The notes under the pieces are model-generated. The model made no database searches. It was not told where the DNA came from and saw only the letters and a list, made by a program, of their open reading frames with translations. The position numbers and the translations under genes are program-made. Of a DNA stretch of 64,000 nucleotides, positions 34,908-46,403 are shown piece after piece (positions within the stretch are counted from its first letter, which is position 1; every line of letters begins with the position of its first letter). Source of the DNA: Echria macrotheca (Eukaryota > Ascomycota > Sordariomycetes > Sordariales > Schizotheciaceae); contig MU839827.1 in the NCBI GenBank assembly GCA_030411725.1, positions 2,859,027 through 2,923,026 of the forward strand. Reading direction: 5' to 3'.

Positions 34908-35682
34908 TGCGAAAACCGGGGTCGGGACGTGGCGATGGTCCGACGACGAGCAAACCACTCAGCTTGGGGGTATGGTAAGACGGTCAGACGGCAGCAACAA
35001 AGCCGCATCCGCTGCGGCGACCCTCTGCGACGTCCTGCACCACGGGCGCGCCGCAAATGGGATAACTAGATTGGGAGCTTCGCAGTGGCGGCGGGCTGAC
35101 GACAGGAAAGTGGAAGCGAAATAAAAGCAACGGCGATTGCATCTACATGAGGGAGCGAGAGTTCGAATCCCCGAATTGTTGGTGTGTTGTCGCGCCCGAT
35201 GGTTCTGTCTAGCGGCTGCAGTGCGCAGAGATGGCGAGATACGGAGCGAGGGAGCGCGGAGACCTGCCGCCGCCGCTTGCTTGGCCTTGCTCGGGATCGC
35301 GTCCAGACGTCTCGATTTCACGCTGTGACGTTGAGCTACTCCCAGTGCTGGGATTGGCTAAGCGGGTATCATGTTAGCGGGGTAGTGCTGAATCGGGGTA
35401 TCCAGTGCTGGGAATGCCAATACGGTTGTATTTAGCAACGAATGCGGGGTTTGTCTGAAAGCTATTGTTTGTGAGTATGCTTCAACCCGTTTTGGCTCAG
35501 GGAATCTTCGCAGCTCGTTGGTGTAGCACAACCACAAGCGGATTCATGGACGGGTTTGCTCGTTTGTTTGTCTCGAGGTCTTGATCAGCCCACTATGTAG
35601 ATAGCCGGGTGGGGTTTATCGTCCGTCAACCACTAACACGCCTTTACCAACCCGACTCTCCGAGCTCAACGAACAGAAAGTT
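34908..35682. promoter_or_regulatory. Divergent promoter region IES1 / oxygenase
   Basis: 775 bp between two divergent ATGs. A short imperfect duplication of CCCAGTGCTGGGATTGGCTA-like and CCAGTGCTGGGAATGCC-like words lies at about 35341-35420 and could be a binding-site pair. The tRNA-like GTTCGAATCC word at 35160 lacks a pairing arm. Confidence 0.5.
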
Positions 35683-37149
35683 ATGGCGCAAGCTGCAAAG
35701 ATTCCGATTATTGACTTGTCGGGGGACGAGGCTCAAGTGGCTCATGATCTAGTCGAGGCCGCGATTGAACACGGCTTTATCTACATCCGCAACACGGGCA
35801 AAGACATTCCCGTCGAGGCCATTGATGATGCCTTCAACTTGGTATTTGATATCTTTTTCCTGTTTATTTAATATAGTGGGGAAATGAAATAACGAGCGGG
35901 AAATATAGTCGAGAGCAAAAATAGATAGATAATCCATACTAACTGCAATGACAGGCAAGAAAGCTCTTCGCCCTCCCAGTAGAGGAGAAGCAAACATGCC
36001 TCATCCAAAAGAACAACCGAGGCGTAAGAACACCTTGATATATCTCCGAGAGACCATTCAAATTTCTGAGGATACCACAGTGGTCTAGCATGCAATACGA
36101 AACCCTAGATCCCAAGAATCAGCGTGTAAGCCTCTCTCCCTCCCTACCCATCAGCCACCCAGACAGACCCCTAACTATACTCCCAGGTCGGCGACTTCAA
36201 AGAGTATGTATACCAACTACCAACCACCACATTCCACCTTTCCCTCCCTCCCCAAAACACTAACACCAGCACCTAACCTATTCCCATAAAAAAAATCCAC
36301 AGAGCCTTCAACCTAGGCGAATTCCAAAACGCAAAAGCCCAACAACCCCTCCCCCCCTCGCTCCCCCCAACCGCCGAACCCCTCCTCTCCGCCCTCCACG
36401 ACAAATGCCACGCCCTCTGCCTCAAGCTCTGCCACCTCCTCGGCCTAGGCCTCGCCGCGCAACCCCCCTCCTTCTTCGCCGGCGCCCACGACCGGTCCGC
36501 CGGTCCGTCAGGCACCATCCTCCGCCTCCTGCACTACCCGCCCCTCTCTTCCGTCCCCTCCGCCACGCCACATCTCGACGTCCGCGCCGGCGCCCACTCC
36601 GACTACGGCTCCATGACTTTGTTATTTCGAATCGCAGGCCAGGCGGGGCTCGAGATCCAGACCACCTCCCAGGACGGTGGTAGTAAATGGGCGCCCGTCC
36701 CGGTCGTCCCGCCGGGGACAGAGGGAGATCCCGCGCCGCCTATCTTGCTGAATATAGGTGATTTGCTGTCGTATTGGACCGGCGGTCTGCTTAGGAGTAC
36801 GGTGCATCATGTTGTTTTTCCAGGAGGAAGAGGAACGGAAGCGACGGTAGTGGAGGGCGAGACGGATAGCGGGCCGCGCTATTCGATTGCGTATTTTTGT
36901 CATCCCGTTGGGAGTATGCCGTTGACGCCGGTGCCGAGTGAGCGGGTCAGGAGATTTATTGCGGAGCATCCGGCCGAGGGGGATGACAATGGTGGGAAAG
37001 ACGGAAAGGTGGTGACGGCGGATGAGCATTTGCACATGAGGTACGGATATGTTCTTTTTTTTTCTACCTCTAATGAGAAGAATCGGTGTGGCTGACATCA
37101 GCACAGACTGAGGGCGAGTTACTTGCAGATGTATCCGGAAAAGGAATAG
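35683..37149 (+). CDS. 2-oxoglutarate/Fe(II)-dependent dioxygenase (isopenicillin-N-synthase-like)
   Basis: Six exons (35683-35841, 35955-36023, 36081-36125, 36187-36203, 36303-37040, 37107-37149) give 356 residues, normal for the family. The fourth exon is only 17 nt. The N-terminal domain begins IPIIDLSGDE with EHGFIYIRNTG, typical of DIOX_N. RKLFALPVEEK follows, then QKNNRGWSSMQYETLDP across the second intron and VGDFKEAFNLGEF across the fourth. The catalytic core has H195 and D197 (AHSDYGSMTLLF), a distal His at 265/266 (STVHHVVFP) and the 2-oxoglutarate-binding RYSIAYF. All iron and cosubstrate ligands are present. No signal peptide is seen, so it is probably cytosolic. The substrate is unknown and no biosynthetic cluster surrounds it. 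Its stop lies 78 bp from the ligase stop. Confidence 0.92.
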
Positions 37150-37227
37150 TAACAAACGGTCTCATATATTCACAGAGCCGGCAACTATGTTCAAATAAGA
37201 GACGTATATCTTTACAAAGGGGGGGTA

Positions 37228-40200
37228 TCATGCCAGTCCAACCCAGTGCTGCCTCCAAATGCTGTGACTACTACTACTCATCTCCAGCCGCGAGCTCGGC
37301 TTCTCCCCGCTCCGCTTGTACTTGGCCTCCTCATCCCTCAAAGTCTCCAACACCCTCCAGTCAAACACGCACACCCAGTCCCGGTCGCCGTTGCGCTTCT
37401 TCAGACCCGTCTCTCTAATCCGGTTGAGAAATGCGGTGGTCGCCTCTTTCCTCCGCGTGTCCACCAGCGCAACCTTCTTTCTACGCCGCGGCTTCATGGA
37501 CGCAGTAGTCGAGCCCGGGGTGGTTGATGGCAATGCGGTGCTGGTCGGTGTTTCCGTGCTGTTTAGCCACTCGGTCGGGTCTTTGGCGAATTCCGCAACG
37601 CCGTGGGAACCAAGCAGGTCCTCTGTCACCCAGAGGAAGCCCGAGATGCAGGGCGAAAGCAAGAATGAGAGGTTGGACAGCGGGCAGAAGCCGCCGAGTT
37701 GAGGGCAGTTCCCTCCACTGCTTGGGTGGTTCATGACATGTGTAAATGCCCGGCTTCGGACAGAGCTTTTTTCGGGTTGTGTGGCGGCAATGGTCCGTTG
37801 GGGCTTAAGGCCAACTCCGTGAAAAGACATCGAGGTCGGCATGGAAGAAGACAGTGTGGCTAGCGCATCTGCCGCTTCGCGTTCGGCGTCCGGTTGGTGC
37901 ATCGACTGTATACCAGGAAGTCTCGGGATAAAGACCCTCTCATGATTCCGTCGTAGTGAGCCCTCGTTGACATCCACCAACGGTTCTCTCACCCGAGTCA
38001 ACTGGGAGCCGGGGCTGGCGTTGGTTTTATCATCAGAGCAGCGTCTCGCTTTTTCCCGGCCCGGATGTTGTGGCGGGCCGTCAAGTGATCTCTTCCTGCC
38101 TTTCGATGGACTGTTGGCCATGTGATTGCTGCTACTCCTCCGAGCATCTACCACTTTTGGCGACACCGATGATCCCCGGACTGTTGGGGGCGAGGAAGCC
38201 GTCGACTCTGTCGGCGCGGTGGCTGTAGGGCTACTCGGAAGAGGTGCGGGGACAACGCCGTGCTGCTCCGGAATCGATGATGCAACAGACCCGGTAACTT
38301 GCGATGTCGACGCCTCGGTCGTCGCGACTGTCGATTGACTAGCGTCTTGAAGTGCTTTCTTCGGGTCAGCATTCTCCAGCGCGGCAATCCACCCCAGAAG
38401 CTCCTGGCTATCTTCCGGCTGAGGCGCTTCTTTCTCCTTTGCTGCCATATCCTGTAACTCCCGAAAAGAGATGGTATCGCGATATGTTCTGTCCCAGTGG
38501 ATCTTGTTGACCATGGGAAACCTGGGGCTCCAAAAGCCAGTATTACCTTCTCTGTCGAATGAGAAACATCGAATGTCGAATACCGGCGGTTCAAGAAATA
38601 CGACAGCCGGCCGCTTTCCGTTGTCGATACCAGGCTCAATCCTGAGGCTGATGGTCTGGTTGTAGTTGAAATTTACCGAGTCATGGTTGACATGCGTGAT
38701 GAACATTTGAAGTTGGGTCGCGTTGAGCTCAACAACGTTGGTAACGACGAACCTCGGCTTGGCCTGGAAGCGTTGGACCTCGTCCTTGTTTTCGAGACAG
38801 CCGATGTAGAAGTGCGTCCACTTGAGGCCTCGTAGATTATAGGTCTGTGCCTTGGCCGCATCAAATCGGGCGCCGACGACAGCAAAATCGCCGATGTCGC
38901 CAAAGCCTCCTATGTACTCCTTCTTGAGCTTGATCGCACAACAGCTGTATGGCCTGCGCGACGACTCAAATTCAAAGTAGGGGTCGTCAGGCTTCAGTAC
39001 CAGCCCCTCTCCGCGGGCGACGATGCACTTTGCAAAGGCACGACGCAGATCTGAGACCGCTGTCCGCCTATCGCAGTCAATAATCTCGCGCCTTACAAGG
39101 TCCGAACGTCCCGGGACTATTTTGATAAGCTCTTTCAGCCGCTTGAACCGTTCGGATTGTCGAACAGCAAGAAGAGACTCATCATCAACCATAAAAAGAT
39201 CGTAATACACAATCATGAGATGCTCCCAAGGATGACGCCTACATGTCTGTTGGTCCACAGCCCATAAGATAACAATTTGTTAGGGACGTACTGTGAGTCT
39301 TGGTCGGTGCCAAGAAACGCGCCGGATCTGGACACATGCTTCCTGATTTTGTGAAAATCTAGAATCTTGGAGTCCTGTGAAAGTTAGGCCTCAGATCTTG
39401 ATCCTTGAGCGGCGGCTGTACCTTATCACTGTAGACCACTAGTTCTCCCTCAAGGATGCATCCTTTCTTGATTGGGCACATAGGAGTTCCAAGTTGTAGC
39501 GATTGCCGGATCGAACTGAAAGACAGTCAGCATTGTCATGTCGCGCCAGCACTCAAATCACCTACTCGTGCAGTCGAACGCGGTCCTGCGTGCTGTCTTT
39601 ACCGCTCTTGGAGAAGATCTGAATGCAATCCTTGCCTTTTCTCAGATCGATATGTATCTGGCAATACTCCCCGTCGAGCTTTTCTTCGCAGCTCATCCGG
39701 CCATGGCTCATATCCAAACAATGTTGAATACTTCTGCCCTTGAACCAGGGTTGCCGCCCAATCTTGACGCCCAGTGTCGGTTTCAGGTAGTCGGCGAGCG
39801 TGGTCTTTCCTGTAACGGTCCTATCCCGTCGAATATTGGCCAAGATACGCCCGGCAACGGCCAGGTCATCCTGTACCTTGATGATTGCGGGGAGGTATGG
39901 ATGATACGCGCGATAGATGATCTGGGGGTCAACGACTACCGGCTCAAAGTTCTTGAGAATCAGCCTCGTGAGCCATTTTGCGTCTCGAGCGGGAAGCCGT
40001 TTGTAGAGCTCCCCAAGCTCAATCTCCCTTTCTTTTGGGGGTGCTGCGGTATGTGAGCTGCGGACCGAAGGTGCACTGAAGCGACACCCGGCAGCAATTC
40101 GCTGGAGAAGATTGTCGATCTCCTCAACGGTTACTGGGCCTTGAAAAGGACAAACAGGATTGGGCTACGAAACCTCAGTCCATTACCCAATGAAACAATC

Positions 40201-40562
40201 GTACATCCAGAACTTACGGTTTCTTTTAGTATTCCCTCGATGCAGCTTGCGATATCAACATCTGAGCCCGCTACACTCCACCGTGCCAGCTGCGAGAGTC
40301 TCGTTCGCCCCAAGCTAAGCGCGCGGCCAAAGATTGTCTGGATCCTGTTCTCGCGTATAAAATATACCCGATCTGTGCGCTTCTCCGGCAGGAGGGTCGA
40401 CAGGAGTGCGGCAATGTCATGGTCGTCGCGAATTAGTAGCCCCTGGTGTTGCTTGAACCAGTCTTGGATGATGTCGGCATTGGTTTTGAGGCCGACCTTG
40501 GCGTGTTGGTTGTCTTCTAAGCGCTGAAGCAGGTCGCAGACATAGGAAAAGAGGAACGGCAT
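37228..40562 (-). CDS. ATP-dependent DNA ligase, ligase-IV-related fungal type
   Basis: Five exons (40562-40218, 40164-39566, 39515-39422, 39374-39292, 39238-37228) give 1043 residues. Introns of 47-53 nt have clear branch sites. Residues 1-115 resemble the ligase N-terminal domain (FSYVCDLLQRLED). The nucleotidyltransferase core has motif I EEKLDGEY with the adenylated Lys at about 277, motif III EGELVVYS, IIIa MIVYYDLFMVDD, motif IV EGLVLKPDD and motif V AIKLKKEYIGG. An OB-like domain carries SPRFPMVNKIHWDR near motif VI. A long disordered Ser/Thr/Pro region then leads to a small ordered C-terminus with DWVCVFDWRVLETL, which resembles part of a BRCT repeat. It seals nicks in DNA, probably in nuclear repair. 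It may be a ligase-IV paralog rather than ligase IV itself, because the paired BRCT domains are not evident. Confidence 0.88.
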
Positions 40563-41584
40563 GGTATGCGCGCCGAGGCATGCGACAGAAGCGACGTGTA
40601 ATTGCCTCGTTTGAACTGCATGATTCAGGTTGCGCACAGTCGAGGTGCTGTCGGGTCGAAGTCGAGGATACAAATAGTTGCAGCTCCCGTAGGCAGCGAG
40701 GGCAATTGGGCAGGCTCCATCTGGGAATGAAATGCCTCTGCTTGCGCCTGGCGATGGTCCGGGTGACCTTCCTCGCAGCCTCAGACAAAGGATGGAAGGG
40801 CAGCTTCCGTCGCGCCAATGTGTGTGTGTGTGTGAATCAATCCAAAAATGGTCTTGGCACGGCGCGTGAGCACGTGCCTTCGCGGTTCCCCATTTTAGAA
40901 CAAAGCCGCTCCAAGAATCAGTCAACAGCTCCACCATTGTCGTATAGGATCCAGGCTCCAGCTTGCCGTTGGCTCTTTGAATATCCGAAGTCGAGGCCTG
41001 CTACGCGATGCGCCTCACTAGATCAAGCTGGAAGGCAGCCACGTTGTCTTCCCTTCTCCATACCTGATGGCCTCCACAGCCTACCATGCTCTGATTAGGA
41101 CTCACCACATTACCTCTCGCAAGAAGGTTGCCCATCTCCGAAAGGCCGCCGACAAATATGCCTGCTATGCGTTGCTCCGCAGCGGTGGCAGCCCAGGCAT
41201 CATGTACTGTAGAGGGAGTGACGAGGGAGTCAAGGAGTGGGTCGCCACTGTCCAGGTCTGTTGTCAAGACCGCACAGAGTTGGCTTGGCTGATAGTCAGA
41301 ACAGAAACTGAGATACAAGGATTTCCAGCTGGTTGCGAAACCAGCGCGGGTCGAACCAGACACTCCCGTCTCGGAAGAGCAACCGGGGCTTGTCGAGCTT
41401 GAAACGGTCCGCGAGTTTGCTGACGCCATGGAGAAGAGAGGCATCTTGTCTTGGTGGTCACGGGCAATGGGCTACTCCTAGGTGTTTCTCCGTGTGCATA
41501 CGTTTACCATTGCAAATGTTCACATTGTCTATTTTATTGCCTCACCAGAGACGGTCTAGCGACAGGCGCAGAAGCGCCCAGTCT
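40563..41584. promoter_or_regulatory. Ligase promoter and NDP kinase 3' flank
   Basis: About 1 kb between two minus-strand genes. A (TG)n run of about six units lies near 40820-40832. Several medium-length frames (for example 40580-41098 on the plus strand) have random composition. No gene is supported. Confidence 0.45.
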
Positions 41585-42479
41585 TTAAGCCTTCTCGTAG
41601 ATCCAGTCGAACTGGGCAGACTTCCAGCTGATAACCTCCTCAGGCTTGAACCAGAGGGCAATCTCCTTCTTGGCGTTCTCGACGCTGTCGGAGCCGTGGC
41701 AGACGTTGCGGCCGACATCGATGGCTAGTCCCGTTAGCGACATTCATACTCGACCAGTCAAACCACGTACCATAGTCGCCACGGATGGTGCCAGGGGCCG
41801 AGGCAAGGGGGTTGGTGGCACCGAGGATGGCTTGAATATTTGTTAGTTCCGCTTCTTGCTTCACCGGTGGCAGTGAACTTACTGCGGCCAGTCTTGACGG
41901 CGTCACGGCCCTCCCAGACCATGGCGGCAATGGGACCGCTGTTCATGTCTATCGACAAGTTAACGGACTTAAACCGACAACCGAGTGTCCTCACGTACAG
42001 TTGACAAGGCCAGCGAAGAAGGGCTTGTCCTTGAGGTCCTCATCTGTCAGACGTTAGCTCTCCGGCCCTATCTATGTTGGAGGAGACATGCAGTGCTTCT
42101 CGAGGTGCTCCTTGCCAGGGGTAACGAGCTTGATGGCAACAAGCTTGAAGCTAACTCGATGTTAGCTATATAAGTCCTCCGAGATATCATTCGGTCAGGC
42201 TGGTGCCATACCCTCGGCTCTCGAAGCGGGAGATGATGGGGCCGATGAGTCCGCGCTACGGAGATGTTAGTCGTATGAATTGACTAGGTATCTTTCAAGA
42301 AAGCATACCTGGACACCATCGGGCTTGATGGCAATGAAGCTACACAAAAAAGATAATTAGAACAATCATTCCCCCTGAATTGCTGCGAGGGGAGCTGGAA
42401 TTGAGTATGGCGGGGTAATGGAGGGGCAAAGATTCGATGGCGGGGCTAAGGGCGCTCACGTCTGCTCGGTGGACGACAT
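41585..42479 (-). CDS. NDK1: Nucleoside diphosphate kinase
   Basis: Eight small exons (42479-42460, 42339-42309, 42255-42212, 42150-42092, 42043-41999, 41948-41883, 41830-41771, 41724-41585) give 154 residues, exactly the usual size. The kinase moves the gamma-phosphate of ATP to NDPs through a phosphohistidine. Conserved features are TFIAIKPDGVQ, RGLIGPIISRFE, KEHLEKHYEDL, MVWEGRDAVKTGR, the ATNPLASAPGTIRGDY loop, and the catalytic H118 in RNVCHGSDS. The end is WIYEKA. Seven introns in 465 coding bases is dense for a fungus. Intron 4 uses a GC donor. The frame also continues open upstream to an in-frame ATG at 42713, which would add a hydrophobic N-terminus. The gene is divergent from the glucosidase II gene. 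Confidence 0.97.
42044..42091 (-). other. GC-AG intron (intron 4 of the NDP kinase gene)
   Basis: The 48-nt intron begins GCATGT and ends GACAG, with a GCTAAC branch site. Only this GC donor keeps the strongly conserved KHY-ED-LK junction in frame; the nearby GT would shift it. GC-AG introns are a known minority class with otherwise consensus donors. Confidence 0.9.
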
Positions 42480-42713
42480 TGTGCTGGATTTTCCCGTCTG
42501 GATAGAAGGAGGAGGTTGTTGAAGGGGCGATCGCTGGCTAGGAGTCTGAACAGGAGGATGGACTTCGCAAGAACAAGAAGGTTGAGGGGAAGAAGTCAGG
42601 AGAAAAAGGGAGAGGGCCGCAACGAGAACCCCGCCCAGGAGAAATCTCCAGTCCCATTTTCGTGCGCCCGCCTCCTGTTGGCTGGAGCTCTCCCATTGCG
42701 GGCCCTCAGGCAT
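42480..42713 (-). other. In-frame upstream extension of the NDP kinase frame
   Basis: From an ATG at 42713 (A at -3) the frame runs without a stop for 78 codons into the ordinary kinase start. It would encode a short polar head, a hydrophobic stretch at about 21-40 (WRFLLGGVLVAALSLFLLTS), then a Cys/Pro/Ser/Gln-rich linker. This could be a signal anchor giving a membrane or secretory isoform, or simply an open 5' UTR. No transcript evidence is available. Confidence 0.35.
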
Positions 42714-43422
42714 CTTTGCTGAAAACAAACTTTGGGCAGCTCGACTCTTGCGAAACAATTGAAGCTTGTCGCCAAGTGCAGCAGCTAGACGCTAAAAGTC
42801 AATCATCAAACAGGTTTTCTCTCAGAAGCCGAGCTCCTACCGTTGAGACCACAGGGCCTCTAGCTGCTCGGGAGGAAGCTTCAGTCCAGCTGTCTGCACC
42901 CAGCCCGACCCGGAGAATGTTCGATATGGAGACTCAAGAGGTATCTCGACGCCGGTTCATTGATTTCCCTTTAACAAAAGATGCAAAGCCACACGCAAAT
43001 CCTCAAGGCCCTGAGGTTACCGTTGACGAGATCTGATGGGGCAGCACTTTGTGCAATGTCTTATGCAATTATCGAGTTGTCGGCTGAATTGGGAGCGATT
43101 GGCTAACAGGGCGCGCAAAGGCCACCGTGCCCCTGACTGTCTCAGGCAGAGCGAACGGGGTGGCTGAACAAGGATGCGGGCGAGCTACGGGACAGCTTAC
43201 CTTTTGTTCCTGCCCCTCGAGATCCATTGCCGGTCTCTCGACTGTCGTTCTCCATTGTACAGCTGCATACAGGACATCTCCAAGACCCTGGAGGTTTCTT
43301 GATTGATGCAAAGGACGGATCTTTAAAAACGTCCTTTTTCTTTGTGTTTGTGCCGTACCTCGTCGTTCCAGCTCCTGCGGCGCGTTTCGCGAGGGGCATT
43401 CGAGATGCCGGCCGCTGGCCCA
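42714..43422. promoter_or_regulatory. Divergent promoter region NDK1 / glucosidase II alpha
   Basis: Together with the possible 5' UTR of the kinase, 943 bp separate the two divergent starts. No TATA box is evident. Frames such as 43227-43469 overlap the true glucosidase start in another frame and are not supported. Confidence 0.5.
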
Positions 43423-46403
43423 ATGTCCGGAAAATGGACAGCCTACTTGTGTCTTTTCTCTACTCTTAGCGCGGTCTTTACTCCAGCACGTACGTGACTC
43501 CAGTTGACAGACTGCAGGCGGAGGACAAGCTAACGGTCCTAGTCGCGGTCAAGGAACATGACTTCAAGAAGTGCGTCCAGTCCGGCTTTTGCAAGCGCAA
43601 CCGAGCATTCGCAGACCACGCTCTAGGGACGAGCTCATGGGAATCGCCATACAACGTTTTGCCCGAGTCTGGGACATTCAAGGACGGTCAATTCCAGGCG
43701 ACGATTCTGAAGACGATCAACGACAAGGGTGAGACGGTTCGGCTGCCCCTCACCGTTTCCTTCCTCGAATCTGGCACCGCTCGGGTCACCGTCGACGAGG
43801 AGAAGAGGCAGAAGGGGGAGATCGAATTGCGACACGGCAGCAAGGCGAGGAAGGAACGCTATAACGAGGCGGAACAATGGGTTATCGTGGGTGGGCTGGG
43901 CCTGGACAAGGAAGCCAAGGTCGCCTCCCAGGACAAGACGCAGATCACGGTGCAATACGGCCCGTCGTCCAAGTTTGAGGCTGTCATCAGGTTTTCGCCG
44001 TTTACCGTCGACTTCAAGCGCGACGGGAGCAGCCAGATCAAGCTCAACGACCGAGGCTTGCTGAACGTCGAGCACTGGAGGCCCAAGATCGAGCCGCCGC
44101 CGCCGCCGGAGAAGAAGGAGGGCGAGGAGGAGAAGGAGGAAACGCCGGAAGAAAAGAAGGAAGACCCGTCCAAGGAGGATGAGAGCACTTGGTGGGATGA
44201 GTCTTTTGGGACCAACACGGATACGAAACCCCGGGGTCCCGAGGCCGTTGCGCTTGACATCTCCTTTGTTGGGTACGACCATGTTTACGGTATCCCGTCC
44301 CATGCCGGACCCCTGGCGCTCAAGCAGACTCGGGGCGGCGAGGGCAACTATGAGGACCCGTACAGGCTGTACAACGCGGATGTTTTCGAGTACATTCTCG
44401 ACAGCCCCATGACGCTCTACGGTGCCATCCCGTTCATGCAGGCCCATCGCAAGGATTCCAGCGTCGGTGTCTTCTGGCTCAACGCTGCCGAAACATGGAT
44501 CGACATCACCAAGGCCAAGGACTCGAAGAATCCGCTCTCGCTCGGTATCGGCTCCAAGACAAACACGCACACGCACTGGATCTCCGAGAGCGGCCTGCTC
44601 GATGTTTTTGTTCTCCTTGGTCCTACGCCCCATGACCTCACCGAGAAGTACGCCGAGCTGACGGGAACCACGGCCATGCCTCAGGAGTTCGCCATCGGCT
44701 ACCACCAGTGCCGCTGGAATTATAACTCTGAGGAGGACGTGAAGGATGTCGATGCCAAGATGGACAAGTTCAAGATGCCATATGATGTGATCTGGCTCGA
44801 CATCGAATACACCGACGAGAAGAAGTACTTCACCTGGGACTCACATAGCTTCCCCGACCCCATCAGCATGGGCAAGCAACTAGAAAGCCACGGTCGGAAG
44901 TTGGTTACCATCATTGACCCCCACATCAAGAATGTCGACAACTACCCCGTCGTCGCGGAAATGAAGGCCAAGGAGCTCGCCGTGAAGAACAAAGACGGCA
45001 ACATCTTCGAGGGTTGGTGCTGGCCTGGTTCGTCGCACTGGATCGATGCCTTCAGCCCTGCTGCACGGGAATGGTGGGCTTCTCTCTTCAAGTATGACTC
45101 GTTCAAGGGCACCATGGAAAACACGTGGATCTGGAACGACATGAATGAGCCGTCTGTGTTCAACGGGCCCGAGACTACGATGCCCAAGGACAACCTGCAC
45201 TACGGCAACTGGGAGCATCGTGATGTCCACAACTTGAACGGCATGACGTTCCACAACGCCACGCACCACGCCGTCAAGTCCCGTAAAGCTGGTGAGCTCA
45301 AGCGGCCGTTTGTGTTGACTCGGGCTTTCTTCGCTGGTTCTCAGCGTGTTGGCGCCATGTGGACCGGAGACAACCAGGCGGCCTGGGATCATCTCAAGGC
45401 ATCTATCCCCATGGTTCTGAGCCAGGGTATTGCCGGCTTCCCCTTCTCGGGCGCTGATGTCGGCGGTTTCTTTGGTAATCCCGGCAAGGAGCTCCTGACG
45501 CGTTGGTATCAAGCTGGTGCCTTTTACCCCTTCTTCCGTGGCCACGCTCATATTGACGCCCGTCGCCGCGAGCCGTACTTGGCTGGCGGGCCATATACTA
45601 CCATCATTGCGTCCGCTCTCCGTCTTCGGTACAGTCTTTTGCCGTCGTGGTACACGGCTTTCCACCAGGCTTACGTTGATGGCACGCCCATCATCCGGCC
45701 GATGTTCTATACTCATCCTTCTGAGGAGGCTGGACTGGATATCGATGACCAGTTCTTTGTTGGAAATACTGGTCTGCTTGTCAAGCCGGTTACCGACGAG
45801 AACAGGGTCATGGTTGACTTTTGGATTCCGGATGACGAAGTCTACTATGACTATTTCACATATGAGATCATCCCGACGTCCAAGGGCAAGAGGGTGAACC
45901 TCGATGCCCCGCTTGAGAAGATCCCGGTCTTGATGCAGGGCGGCCACATCTTTGCCCGCCGCGACCGGCCTCGGCGGTCCAGCGCCCTCATGAAGTGGGA
46001 TGATTATACTCTTGTTGTGACCATTGGCAAGGATGGCAAGTCGGCTCAGGGCGACTTGTATGTGGATGATGGCGAGTCGTATGATTTCGAGAAAGGCCAG
46101 TACATCCACCGCAAGTTTGTGCTGGATGGAAAGACCATCTCGTCGAGCGATGCCGAGGGTCGCGATGTAAAGAGCATCAAGAAGGGCGACTGGCTGAAGA
46201 GGGCGCAGGGCATCTTGGTGGACAAGATTGTCGTGGTTGGCGCCCCGTCGTCGTGGGCGGACAAGGAGGTGACGGTTGAGTCGGAGGGCAAGACGTGGAC
46301 TGCCAAGGTGGACTACACGGCGGCGGCTAACGGACGGGCTGCGTTTGCGATTATTAAGGTGAAAGCCAGCATCGCGGCTGATTGGAAGGTGGTTGTGGCG
46401 TAA
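43423..46403 (+). CDS. ROT2: Glucosidase II catalytic (alpha) subunit, GH31
   Basis: Exon 1 (43423-43489) encodes a signal peptide (MSGKWTAYLCLFSTLSAVF). After a 53-nt GTACGT...TAG intron with GCTAAC branch, exon 2 (43543-46403) gives the rest, 975 residues in total. The mature start AVKEHDFKKCVQSGFCKRNR is diagnostic of ER glucosidase II alpha. An acidic Lys/Glu/Pro-rich insert lies near 205-240. The GH31 core has WLDIEYTD, the nucleophile region WIWNDMNEPSV (Asp about 555), the acid/base Asp in MWTGDN (about 632), and FFRGHAHID. The enzyme trims the two inner glucoses from N-glycans in the ER lumen, controlling the calnexin cycle. It needs a beta subunit for ER retention, not present here. 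Large minus-strand open frames across it are codon-bias shadows. Confidence 0.97.

Noticed and set aside
35150..35200. tRNA-like T-loop word GTTCGAATCC
   Set aside because: The flanking bases do not pair into a T-arm and no acceptor or anticodon arm can be found.
40209..40217. Alternative splice choices for ligase intron 1 (donors at 40204 or 40213 with an acceptor at 40140)
   Set aside because: They need weaker donors; GTAAGT at 40217 with the acceptor at 40165 is in phase and gives the natural ETPNPV sequence.
43635..44705. 356-codon minus-strand frame opposite the same gene
   Set aside because: Same codon-bias shadow; it contains Leu/Arg repeats antisense to the acidic insert.
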